The translations under genes and the position numbers were made by a program. Below the pieces are notes generated by a model, which saw only the letters and a program-made list of their open reading frames with translations, ran no database searches and was not told the DNA's origin. Shown in pieces: positions 34,625 to 45,641 of a stretch of DNA of 64,000 bases. The DNA lies in the NCBI RefSeq assembly GCF_901709675.1, contig NC_051107.1, positions 6,512,001 through 6,576,000 of the forward strand. Reading direction: 5' to 3'. Positions within the stretch are counted from its first letter, which is position 1. The number at the start of each line of letters is the position of its first letter. Source of the stretch: Syngnathus acus. Lineage: Eukaryota > Chordata > Actinopteri > Syngnathiformes > Syngnathidae.

Positions 34625-35473
34625 AATCTTCTTTGAAATGTGTTTGGAGCCCTTTGCTACTCTGATGTCAGTGCCAAGTGTCCAAATGGCACAGCTCAAT
34701 CAGAACTGCGTCTTTAGACCGCTTTTACATTTTTCACTTGACTTCCGCTCCATACATTGCATCCCAAGTTTGTGAAAAGGATATTTAAGGTGAAGCCATC
34801 ATATCCAATCAACTTTGCAGCTGCCGTCCAACTAATTCTGAGCCATGTAAAATGAGCAGATGGCATGTCGCTGCATTTGTCCGCTAATCGTTTACATTAC
34901 ATGAGTGTTTTTAGTCTTGCACTGAGGGAGGTACAGTGCCGTGCCGTACTTGAGCGCCGCTTGGCTTGGGGATTGTCTTCTCCTTTTCGGACTCGAGCCT
35001 TTTTTCTCATCAATACATCAGAGAAGAACTTTGCCACGGTAGAGATGACTCGCATGTAACCCTTTTGCAATTTTTCCACTCAGTTGTGAATTGAACCCCA
35101 GTGAGTTATTTGCTCAATTTGATGGAAATAGATTGAAAAACCAAACAAAAAGTGCCACACGTGCATCTCAAGGCGAATGTACGGCGATAACTTGAACCGC
35201 AAAGTCGGACGAGTTGACTCGTTTTAAGCAGGACTGGGATGGAATGACAATGAAAATAGTTTGGATGGGGTGAACTGAATGAAAAGCTTGTTGTACAGTT
35301 TTGTGTTGAAAGACCGATTGTTTATTTTGGGCGCATCTTTGCTCCAAGAAAGATATTGGATTTTGATTTGCTCGACTGATATGCACACGACGATGGCTGC
35401 TTGTGGGCGGGCGGGCGGGCGGGGCCTGCCTCTTCTAATCCACACATTTAATCGAAACTTTGTATTCCATTTA
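34625..35473. other. Spacer downstream of dgki
   Basis: A/T-moderate sequence with no recognisable gene or repeat. It ends at the TA dinucleotide (35472–35473) from which homology with the segment starting at 53907 begins. Confidence 0.5.
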
Positions 35474-36178
35474 TTCTCACTAGCGTTGGTTCTGCATGGC
35501 ATTTTCTGACCTCACAATTGATTCTTTTCCAGTATTGGCAAACATTATTATTATTATGAAGATGAATCTTATTGTTTCAACTATTAAATGATTGTTTGGA
35601 GTGTTTCATATCCGGGCTTATTTTTGTATCGCTGCTGAAGATGACTTGAAGTGCTTTATTTGGAAGATGATGCTGTTTCTCTGTTATTCTTTGTTGGAAT
35701 GCATGTTTCCTCTTTTTCCATCGTCACAATCACCCATACTTATTTCTGCTTTCTGGTCCCGGGAATCTACAAATATGGACAGTCTATTTCATTTTAAATA
35801 AAAGTTACACGCTGAAATTCTTGTATGAAGTGCATCTTCTGTCCATCACCCACGATCATGGTGCTGGTAGCTTGTGAGCAAAATGCTCGGGCGTATCAAT
35901 GCGAGCTTATTTAATTTTAGTGGACAAAAGTATTTGCAGCGCTCATTTAGGAAGTGAAAGAACCATAATGACAGAGGCGTAGCCAGGAATTTTTCCAGTA
36001 GGGGCGCACGCCCACAGGAAAAAAAATCGAACATCACCCACGCCGTTCGCTGATCGCTAAAACGTCCGGGAGGCAAACGGTGAATGGATAACATCGCGCA
36101 CATAGAATAGCGCAAGCACACTCGCGCAAGACCGAAAGAAAAAAACGGCATGAAAATGAAGAATCGAAAAAGCTCGAT

Positions 36179-36210
<32 letters not shown>

Positions 36211-36668
36211 TTTTTTCAACCGGGGCGCAGGGAGTCCTAACCGGGGCGCCGCCCCGGCTCGCCCCGGCTTGGCTACGCCTCTGCATAATGAATTTGCCCG
36301 CATGAATCACGACAGGGAATTTCCAGGAAACGGTTTCAGTTGTTTTTTTTTCATTATTTAGTATCAATATAAATGGCATTTTTTCAATAAGAAAGTAAAT
36401 ATAGTTGAATGTGTGTTTTCTTGTTTGAAATGAGTTTATGTTGACGTTCAAGCGGTGGGTCGCGTACGTCATGACGTTTTCATGACGCAATACGTATTAC
36501 ACTTGCCTGAACGCGGAAGTGAGCGGCGGCGGCGGCAGAAAAAAGCGAGGCGACTTGCTTGGACTTGTTTGCCGGTTAAAAAAAAGCCTTCATTATTCTG
36601 TAAGTATTTCTTTAGCTTTCTTTAAGCAACATTTTCGTCGCACTGAAAATAACTGCTGACGTCTCGAG
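35474..36668 (+). repeat. Duplicated copy of the bcl2l14 upstream region and noncoding first exon
   Basis: Nearly identical to 53907–54790, which lies directly upstream of bcl2l14, apart from a hAT-like insertion at 35972–36283. The copied part includes a G/C-rich block around 36520–36600 ending in a GTAAGT splice donor at 36600, equivalent to the candidate noncoding exon ending at 54716. Homology stops at about 36668, after which a LINE follows instead of bcl2l14. This copy is therefore an orphan promoter/5' exon. Confidence 0.85.
35972..36283. mobile_element. hAT-like MITE with 8-bp target duplication
   Basis: 312-bp element bounded by CAGAGGCGTAGCCA and its inverse TGGCTACGCCTCTG, with CATAATGA on both sides (35964–35971 and 36284–36291). 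The paralogous locus near 54402 has a single GATAATGA, i.e. the empty site. A long T tract lies inside. It encodes nothing intact. Confidence 0.88.
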
Positions 36669-39600
36669 TTTATCGGTTGTAAGGTGTTCATCAAAGCTGT
36701 TGGGGCAGCTCTCATGGTTTCTGCATCCGTGCCATAGAGCAACTTAAGAGGTACGAAGGAGGCCAGTAACCTGTACATCATTCCGTTGAACCTCAGGTTG
36801 TGGTACTTTTAGATCATGGAAGGTAAAAACCTGGTGAAATGATCAACCCACCATGAACAGTATTGACAAAGGCCTTTCTTTTCCAACTGGTGTGTTTAAC
36901 AAACAAGCACTGATAACTGAAAATGAAGAACTTGATTTGAAAATATTTGACTTCACTGATCATAAGGGATATGACATAGAGAACAATATTGATCCTGTGA
37001 ATAACTTCTTTATCGACGACACTCAAAGGAACTGTAAAGACTATACTGTAGAGCAATTTAACAAGAATGTAACAACAAATAGAGCAATGATACACTTTAA
37101 TAGTAGGAGCTTGAAAGCAAACATCTCTAAGATCAAACAACGTTTAAAAGATATGAATAATCCGTTTACTGTAATTGCAATATCTGAAACCTGGTTAAAG
37201 GATGATCAGTCTGAAAAGATTGACATCGAGGGGTATGAGAGTTATACATTAAATAGGAAGGTAAAAAGATGTGGAGGAGTTGCTCTATTCAGAGATAAAA
37301 ACTATAAGTGTAAGATAGTGAGACGTATGTCTCAAGCAATAGATAATATCATGGGATGTATTACTGTTGAGATAGGAATGGAATCATCTAAAAACATTCT
37401 GGTAAGCTGTGTATTATCAGGAATGTATGGAAGAAAAAGCAATACGAAAATGTATGTGTATGTCTGTGGCGATTATAATATAGATCTATTGAACCCACTT
37501 CCTGAACAGAATTGATTAACTTAATGTACAGTATGAGTCTCTACCCCGCAATAACCCGTCCGACTGGAATCCCGTCTCACAGTGCCACAATCATTGATAC
37601 TATATTTACAAATGTAATTGAAAAGAAAGTAAAAACTGGATTGATAATAAATGATTCAAGCGGCCACCTGCCAGTGATTGCAGTGATCCAGAACTGTACA
37701 AAGACAAAAAAGGATGCTATAACTTTTTAAAATGTGTAGAATGAACTCTGGTAATTCGATTAACTCCTTCAAAAATGATCTTTTAAAAGGTATATGTATG
37801 TGGGTGATGTAAATGAAGCTTATAACACATTCATGGCCATTGTAGCCGAACTTTATGATAAAAACGGTCCTCTTGTAAAGAAAGCAGTGGAAAAACCATG
37901 GCTGACAAAGGGAATCTTAAATGCTTGCAAGAAGAAAAACCTATTATATAAAGATTTCTTAAAGATAAGAACAAAGGAATCTGAATTAAAATATAAGACC
38001 TACAAAAACAAATTGATTAAAATAATGAGAAACAGTCAAAGGAACTACTATAGCAAGATACTGGAGGAAAACAAGAGTAACATAATAATAACATGGAAAG
38101 TGTTAAATGAGATGATTCAAAACAGAACTGGAAAGCCAGGATATCCTTCTTACTTTGTAAACAGTAATAACATAACTATAAATGATCTTACTATGATTGC
38201 AGAGGAGTTTAATGATGACTATGTTGGGATTGGGCCTACTTTGGCAGAGGAAGTAGCAAAAAAAGGGAGTACAAGTGACCTAATTAAGGATGTACCCATA
38301 GCCGAAAGTATGGTTCTAAGGGGAACGAATGAGAAGGAAATAATAGAAATTGTTAGAGAATTCAAAGGTAAAAAGTCAACTGACTGTCATGGGATAGATA
38401 CGTATGTCACTTGTTAAAAATATTATTGAATGTGTGGTGAAAGCCCTTACACATATCTGCAACCAATCTCTGACAAATGGTGTTTTTCCGAGTGAAATGA
38501 AAACTGCTAAAATTATTCCGATATATAAAGCTGGGGACAAACACATATTCTCAAATTACAGGCCAATACCTCTACTTCCACAATCCTCCAAAACATTTGA
38601 AAAAATATTTGATAAAAGGCTTGATGATTTGATTACAAAACAAAATATCCCGTGTGACCAACAGTACGGATTTCGGAAAAATAGGACCACCACACTAGCT
38701 TTGTTAGATTTCGTAGCTGAAATAACAACAGCTATTGAAAAGAAACGATATGTCGTAGGGGTTTTCTTGGATCTTAAGAAAGCTTTTGATACTGTAAATT
38801 ATGAAATACTGTTAAGAAAACTTGAAAGATATGGGATACAAGGTATGTCACTCACTTAAACAGTTATTTATCAAACAGGAATCAATACGTATGTGCAACT
38901 TATGGACTGTAAATCAAAACTAAAGCAGGTAAAGTGTGGGGTTCCTCAGGGCTCAATATTAGGCCCCTTGTTATTCATTTTGTACGTCAATGAGATGTGC
39001 AAGGTCTCCAGGTTACTCAAGGCCGTAGGTTTTGCAGATGACACAAACCTGCTTTGCAGTGGGGATGACCTGGATCAACTACTGGATACTGTGGGTATTG
39101 AAATGGAAAAATTACAGTTGAGAGTTGGTTTGACACAAATAAACTTACACTCAATTTAAGTCAAACAAAGTATATATTATATTTGGAAACCGTCCGACTA
39201 ACACAGACAAAATTCTTACAATCAATAATATAGAAATAGAAAGAGTAAATGAAGTAAAATTTCTTGGAGTGCTTATAGATAATAAATTAAGTTGGAAACC
39301 ACATACAATGTATATGAAATCAAAAATTTCAAAGTCACTAGAAGTATTATATAAAGTAAAAGACCTTATAAATCAGTCATCATTATATTCCTTGTACTGC
39401 TCCTTCATACTCCCATACATTATGTACTGTGTGGAGGTGTGGGGCAATACATACAAAACAAACACAGATCCAATCTTCATTCTTCAAAAAAAAAAGCAAT
39501 ACGACTTGTAAATAATGCTGATTATAGAGAACCATCTAACCCTCTCTTTATTAAACTGAACTCACTGAAATACAACGACCTAGTCGACTTTAAAACCATC

Positions 39601-39903
39601 CAGCTCATGTACAAAATAAAAAATAATCAATTGCCAAACAGTATCCAGAGGTTGTTTGAGTGGAGGCAAAGTACCTATTATTTAAGAGGAACACTTGTGA
39701 TTAAAAGAGATTTGGTGAGAACAAACTTAAAGTTGCATTGTATAACAGTTAAAGGTGTGGAATTATGGAACACCAGCAGTGAAGAACTAAAGAACTGTAG
39801 TACCTTACCTAAGTTTAAAAAAATGTAGAAGGACAAAATATTGACGGGATACCGTAACATGCTGTGAAGTTGTTTAAGTTGCTTTTGTATTTATCTAAAA
39901 AAA

Positions 39904-39976
<73 letters not shown>

Positions 39977-40258
39977 TTTATTTTTTTCTTTAATAGATTT
40001 GACTATGGTCAAATTTTTGACAGAATCAAACAGAAATATGTAGTTACATGGGGGAGTCAGATAAGCTTCGGCTTCCTTCTACTCCCTTTTGAACAAATAT
40101 GATTTTACGATAAAGGGAAAATTATAATGCAATATCTTTTTTTATTGTCTTTTAATGTTCTATTGTACTATGGAGTTATCATTTTTCTGTATTTTTACTT
40201 TTTTTCTTGTATTTCATTAATGTTCGAAATAAACAACAACAAAAAAAAATAATAATAA
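36669..40258 (+). mobile_element. LINE retrotransposon, degenerate (endonuclease + reverse transcriptase)
   Basis: Broken frames on the + strand cover 36853–39830. An APE-type endonuclease is recognisable: HFNSRSLKANISKIKQRL, VIAISETWLKDD, RCGGVALF, CGDYNIDLLNP, and DIIF/GHLPV-type blocks to 37730. The reverse transcriptase follows: FSNYRPIPLLP, QYGFRKNRTTTLALLD, VGVFLDLKKAFDTVN, GVPQGSILGPLLFILYVN and the catalytic FADDTNLL. Several stops and frameshifts, including one at an A run near 39487, make it inactive. Downstream are an A tract (39898–39921), a (TA)n run to 39964 and a 3' UTR-like tail ending in AATAATAATAA. The clade is probably within the Jockey/CR1/L2 group, which I infer from motif flavour only. 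The 5' boundary is uncertain; sequence from 36669 to 36850 is not assigned. Confidence 0.85.
39921..39964. repeat. (TA)n microsatellite after poly(A)
   Basis: About 22 TA units immediately after a run of A within the LINE 3' region, probably expanded from the A tract. Confidence 0.9.
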
Positions 40259-41151
40259 TTCCGACGGCCGAATCAGAACATCCGGAAAGCCCATAGTGGC
40301 GGCTCCTCTTTAATTCCACGTGCGTGTGTGCGCTTTAAAACATAAATCTTCTTCTTCAATCCCGTGACGCTTCCTTTCTCCTCATCACGGCTGTCAATAA
40401 TGGCTCGTTAATAAAACATCAGGGCTGGATTGGAGCGGCGCAAACAAGCGGCGCCCGCCGTTCGCCGCCTCCAATCAAGCGCTCGACACGTGGGCGGAAG
40501 GAGGGAGGGAGGGAGGACTGTCGCGTGAGCCAGCGATCCCATCATCTTGACGTTGTGGGATGCAACACCACGTGCACGCAATTCTGCTTTTACTCACCGC
40601 GTAGCGTGCTTTTGTTTCTTCTTTTCACATTCCACGCACTTTCTGCACATTCTCGGTTAATAATACTTCCATACATATCTTTTTATTATTCGGCAAGACA
40701 TTTCCCTCTGTCCAGAAGATTCTTCAATCATCCGAAAGATCAAACCTAGACAAAAGTTAAGATAGATACAATCAAGCGTTTGCAGCTAAAGTCACACCAG
40801 AAAGAAACATTTGAAGCATCTCATTCTAGCTAGTACACACCAAATCAATAACGACGACAGAAGTAGAAATTTTTAGACGAGATGTGATGGACTGACTATG
40901 TGGTCATGAGAAATGTTTTGACAATAACTTGATGATCGGATATATTCGTATTTGTTGTGCACTTTGAAATAACAAATGTTGCCTTAATGAAGAGTAAGTG
41001 GTCAATGCATGCCAAGAATGCCGCTTTAGTCCATGAGCTGTGAGCACATCTGTTTTTGTAGCTAGGCGGGAACCCATTTTCTTCAACGCACAAGTGTCGC
41101 CGGTCCATTCAGACGAGCGAGCGAGCGAGCGCCCTGGAAGATGTTTGGAAC
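40259..41151. other. Start of duplicated segment B (no dgki exon 2)
   Basis: Homologous to dgki intron sequence starting at 20832 and to the segment from 45881. The piece that holds dgki exon 2 in the other two copies (about 400 bp) is deleted here: the sequence jumps from AATCTTCTT to CAATCCCGTGACG at about 40352. A second small deletion lies near 40392. No gene is found before NLR2. Confidence 0.8.
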
Positions 41152-44100
41152 CTACCACGTGATCTTCACACTGCAGCGAGGATCCTTTTGGACCTCTGCC
41201 AAGACCCGCCTTCCTTCGTTTTCGATGTCATTGCCCCACAGGTTCAGCGCTTGGAGGTGGGAGGGGTTGGACCGGAGAGCCTTGGCCAGCGCCTCGCAGC
41301 TTTTCTTCTTCAGGTTGCAGTACCGGAGCCTGAGAAGACAAGAGGGCGGCCGGCTGACACAAGCCCAAGGTTCTTGGGCCGGCTGGCCTTCTGCCGCTCG
41401 CTGGACGGGGGTGGAGGAGAGCCTTACCCGAGGACTTGCAAGATGCACTGCGGCTTTGCCAGTCCGGCGGCGAGCGCCTCCAGCCCGTCGTCACGCAAGT
41501 CGTTGTCGCCGAGATCCAGCTCCCTCAGGCTGCAGGGCGAGCTTAGAACGGAGGCCAGCGCTTCGCAGCTTTTCTTGCTCAAATTGCACCACTGGAGCCT
41601 GAGAAGACAAGAGGGTGGCCGGCTGACACAAGCCCAAGGTTCTTGGGCCGGCTGGCCTTCTGCCGCTCGCTGGACGGGGGTGGAGGAGAGCCTTACCTGA
41701 GAACTTGCAAGGTGCACTGCGGCTTTGCCAGTCCGGCGACGAGTGCCTCCAGCCCGTCGTCGTACAAGTCGTTGCAGCTGAGATCCAGCTCCCTCAGGCT
41801 GCAGGGCGAGCTAAGAACGGAGGCCAGCGCTTCGCAGCTTTTCTTGCTCAAATTGCACCACTGGAGCCTGAGAAGACAAGAGGGTGGCCGGCTGACACAA
41901 GCCCAAGGCTCTTGGGCCGGCTGGCCTTCTGCCGCTTGCTCGACGGGGGTGGAGGAGAACCTTACGCGAGGACTTGCAAGGTGCACTGCGGCTTTGCCAG
42001 TCCGGCGGCGAGCGCCTCCAGCCCGTCGTCACACAAGTCGTTGTGGCCGAGATCCAGCTCTCTCAGGCTGCAGGGCGAGCTTAGAACGGAGGCCAGCGCC
42101 TCGCAGCTTTTCTCGCTCAGCTCGCAGTGCCGGAGCCTGAGAAGACAAGAGGGCGGCCAGCTGACACATCTGGGCGGCCGGTTCAACGTGCTGGCTCGAC
42201 GGCACTTACACTGATTTTCGAGAAGCCTTGACCACCGGCAGCAGCATCAGGAGCCCCTTCTCGGACCGAGCGTATTTCCCAAGTTCAAAGCGGCTCATGG
42301 CTTCGTCGGAAGCCCGCAAGAAGAAGACCAGGGCCGACCACATGGCCGGAGGTACGTTCTCACCGTAGAACCGCAGTTCGTCTAGGTATTGCTGGATCTG
42401 CTTCAGCAGGGACTCGTCCTTCAGCTCTTTCAGGCAGTAGAACAAGTTGATGTTCTCCTCAGGAGAGTTCTTATCTATCTGTTGCTCGATCAAGCGGACT
42501 GTTTCTGCGTTGCTGTGGCTGAAGTTCTTGGGAGCCTTCAGCAGCTCGCCCATGAGCTCCTGGTTGCACTGCAAAGAAAGGCCCACCAAGAACCGGAGGA
42601 ACAAGTCCAGGTTTCCCTCACTTTCTGAGGCTTTGCGGATGGCCGCCTCGTGGACCCGGACGAGCGACGTCTGCTCGCAATGAAACGGGAGCTCTCCCAG
42701 TACGTTCTTGTTGTCCTGGATCAGGCTCATCATCACGTAGAGAGCGGCCAGATATTCCTGGATGCTCAGGTGGATGAACTGAAACATCTTGCCGCGTTGG
42801 TATTTCTTGAGCGGGGGTACCTCCTCGAAGACCTCGGTGAAGACTCCCGAGTGTTTTGCGACCTGCGGGTCATCCAAGCCGCTTTCTCGCAAGTCGCTCT
42901 CGTAGAAGATCTGTTGCTTTTTCATGAGATGCCGAAAAGCCATCTTGGCCAGCGCTTTGACGTACTCCGTTCTCTTCTGGCCGCCTCGCTCCTCGGACCT
43001 GCCCAGGTGATAGAGTAGGAACTCTGTGTACATCTCGGTCAGGGTTTCGGGCAGCTTCTTTCCGTGCTGCCGATAATCTCGGAGAACGGTGGCGGTGAGC
43101 CAGCAGAAGATGGGCATGTGGCACATGATGAAAATGCTGCGGGACTTTTGGATGTGCTTGATGACGTCCTCCTCGTCATTGGGGAACCTCTTCCTGAAGT
43201 AGTCCAGCCTCTGGGAGTCGCTGAAGCCTTTCACTTCGGTTCTGCCGTCCACCAGGCGCGGCGGGATGTCGCGGGCCGCCTGGGGCCGCGTGGTGATCCA
43301 AAGCCGGGCGCAGGGAAGCAGGTTCCCCTTGAGGAGATGCGTCAGGAGGACCTCCATGGGGTACGCTCGGGTCACATCCAGGCGCTCTTTGCGCTCGTCG
43401 CTCAGGTCCAGTTTGAGGCGGCACTCGTCCAAGCCGTCCAGTACAAACAAAATCTTGACGCTGCTGCTTTGGTAGGTGCGCTTGCCCAAATCTTGCAGCC
43501 TGCCCAGGATGTCCTTCAGCATCTCGATGGCCGCCTTGCTGTCGCAGATGAAGTGCTGGATGAGCTCTGCCAGCGAAAAGCGTTTCTCCTCCTCCAAGTT
43601 CAACTCGCGGAAGGGCAAGGGAAAGATGAAGTCCACGTCTGTGTTGGTTGTCCCGTTGGCCCAGTCCAGGACAAACTTGCGCACCAGGAAGGTCTTCCCG
43701 ATGCCCGCGAAGCCCACGGTGACCATGGTGCGAAGGGGCTTCTCGCTTTTGAAGATGTCGCACGGCTCGATGGACTCCTCGTCTTGGCCGCGCATCTCCA
43801 TCTGAAGGACCTCGTGCTGCTTGTCGGGAAGACCGGCGACGCCGCGGCTAATGTGGAGCTTGGTGTAGACGCTCTCCAGAGCCTCCTGCTGGGTGGGCTC
43901 CGTGTTGCCCTCGGGAGCCTTGCAGTACATGGCCCGCAGGTTCTCTTGCAGCTCCCGCTTGAATTCGCCCATCTGGACTTCTAAGGAGATCCTATCTGAG
44001 GGCGCACGGGTGACACCTGAGGGAGGGAGAGGAAGGAGATCCCGAGTCGCAAACGCGTCTTTAGGCCTGGCCGCAAGCGTGCTGCGCCCATGCCGCCACT

Positions 44101-44443
44101 TCCACTCAAGGAGGCAAGTGAAGGGGGCAAGAGGGGTAGGGCAGCATCGGAGAGCTGCTTTGTGGAAAGCCCCCCCCCCACCAGAAGCCACGCTCACCTT
44201 ACCTTTCATTTGCAGCTTCTGGGCCAGTTCATAGTTGTTGATCTTCTCCAGAATCTTGCTGGTCTCCGCCACAGCGTTCTTGCTGTACGTGTTCACCAGC
44301 TCTTTGGCTATGTCAGTCCGGTCTGCGTCTTCTTCTTTTCTCTTAGGCAGATGCATATAAAACTTGAACTTCTTGAAGTCGTCATCCCCCAGGTCTTCCA
44401 GCGTTTCAAACAGCAGCTCCTTGCTCTCGGCATCCTGAGCCAT
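41152..44443 (-). CDS. NLR gene 2: pyrin–FISNA–NACHT–LRR (NLRC3-like), four LRR exons
   Basis: Close paralogue of NLR1. Minus-strand coding exons: 44443-44203 (pyrin), 44016-42210 (FISNA+NACHT), LRR exons 42136-41966, 41867-41697, 41598-41428 and 41329-41152; 912 aa, in frame. The pyrin domain is the most divergent of the three ([19 protein letters not shown], then [16 protein letters not shown]). The NACHT exon keeps Walker A GFAGIGKT, Walker [11 protein letters not shown] and the FISNA motifs. It has EES where paralogues have EEEES (two codons fewer). Intron 1 happens to lack stops, so one open frame runs from the pyrin start to the end of the NACHT exon; the splice sites (GTAAGG donor, CTCAG acceptor) match the paralogues, so splicing is the better model. 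Two neighbouring LRR exons (41697–41867 and 41428–41598) share [11 protein letters not shown]. No inactivating change is visible. It is the smallest of the trio. Confidence 0.87.
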
Positions 44444-44943
44444 CTTTCCCCCGTGAAACTGAAAGCAAAAGGCGAACCTTGATTTTCTTGCACAACATCA
44501 TTCCACACCCAAAGCGCAGAAGGTGGCCTGATTTCCACCCTTGTTAGGACTTGCTTCCTGGTTCTCGAGGCTGCTCGACACTCACTTTGCTACTGGCTTC
44601 GCTTCCTTGTCGTTACGTTCCCTAACGAAGTAGCTGACCCCCCCCCCCCCCCCCTCCCCCAAACTTCAATCAAAGAAAACCACTGACAATATATGGAGAA
44701 AGCGTCCGACCATCCGGCCGGCTCACTAAATATCCTTTTTAAAAGCAAAACTATGCGTCTATACGGGTCAAACAACAGAAAGCAAACTCGCTTCTCGGTC
44801 TCCTTCGCCTCGTCTGGTCTCACCGTGTGAGCGAGCGAGCGAGCGAGCGCCTTCCCAACGTAATTGTCGCCGTAGCATCCAAAGGTGTCAGACCAACGCC
44901 CTGCCCTGTCTGTACAAGCCCGCCCACTTCATACATAGACAGA
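44444..44943 (-). promoter_or_regulatory. 5' flank of NLR2 with poly(C) tract
   Basis: Homologous to the NLR1 flank up to the ATAGACAG sequence near 44934–44941, the site that carries the hAT insertion in copy 1. Contains an interrupted poly(C) run (44638–44660). Core promoter elements are not identifiable by eye. Confidence 0.45.
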
Positions 44944-45641
44944 CATCATCATCGGTTTAAAGTCCGCTTTCCAGGCACCGCTGGGTTGGACTGGATTCTC
45001 AAAATGGCTTTCTTCCACCGGGGACGGTCCATGGCCATCTCGTGGTTGAGAGTCCTATACTGAGAAAATATTTGGAGCAAAACTTTTTACAGCCGGATGC
45101 CCTTCCTGACACCAACCCAAGGGGAAATTGATTTTCTGTAGGGGTTGACTCCCTTAGCCCATTCCTCTCCCGAGGAGCCCACTGTGCAGTGGTACTATTT
45201 AACCCATAGTTGGGGGCTAACCCTAACCCACACACCGGTGGGACTGCGTGCCACACGTCTAGGGGCCAAACCTCCTCCGAGTCCCTTGTAGTTTAGCCTG
45301 GGTCCGTGTTGTTCCCAGTTACCATGTGTCGCCGCATGGAGGCACTACATAGGGCTTGCTGTTAGAGAGGCTATGTACTGGCAGGGAGAGACTTAGGCAC
45401 TCGGCTCTCCCGTTCCCATACTGCTAGCCAGCGGTGAGGGTTGACAGTGAGAAGTGACATGCACTGGGCACTCCACCAACACACTAGACCAGGGGTGGGC
45501 AAACCTTTTGACTTGCGGGCCGAATTGGGTTCTAAATTTTGACCGGGGGGCCGAACCAGGAGCAGATGGATGTAGTGTTTGTGTGAAGTAATAGAAATGA
45601 CATGTAAAGGTCATTGCATAAAAGGTTTTTACTTCTAGTAG
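44944..45641. mobile_element. Interspersed repeat of unknown class and truncated hAT end
   Basis: Not part of the duplicated unit. 44944–45485 holds sequence such as GCCGGATGCCCTTCCTGAC, which I know as a common repeat in teleost genomes but cannot classify. From 45491 the sequence CAGGGGTGGGCAAACCTTTTG followed by CGGGCC resembles hAT (Charlie-like) terminal sequence. The opposite terminus is not found; the element is cut off where duplicated segment C begins at 45642. Confidence 0.55.

Noticed and set aside
43984-44443. NLR2 as a two-domain single exon reading through intron 1
   Set aside because: The intron lacks stops by chance, but its donor and acceptor match those of NLR1 and NLR3, where read-through would hit stops.
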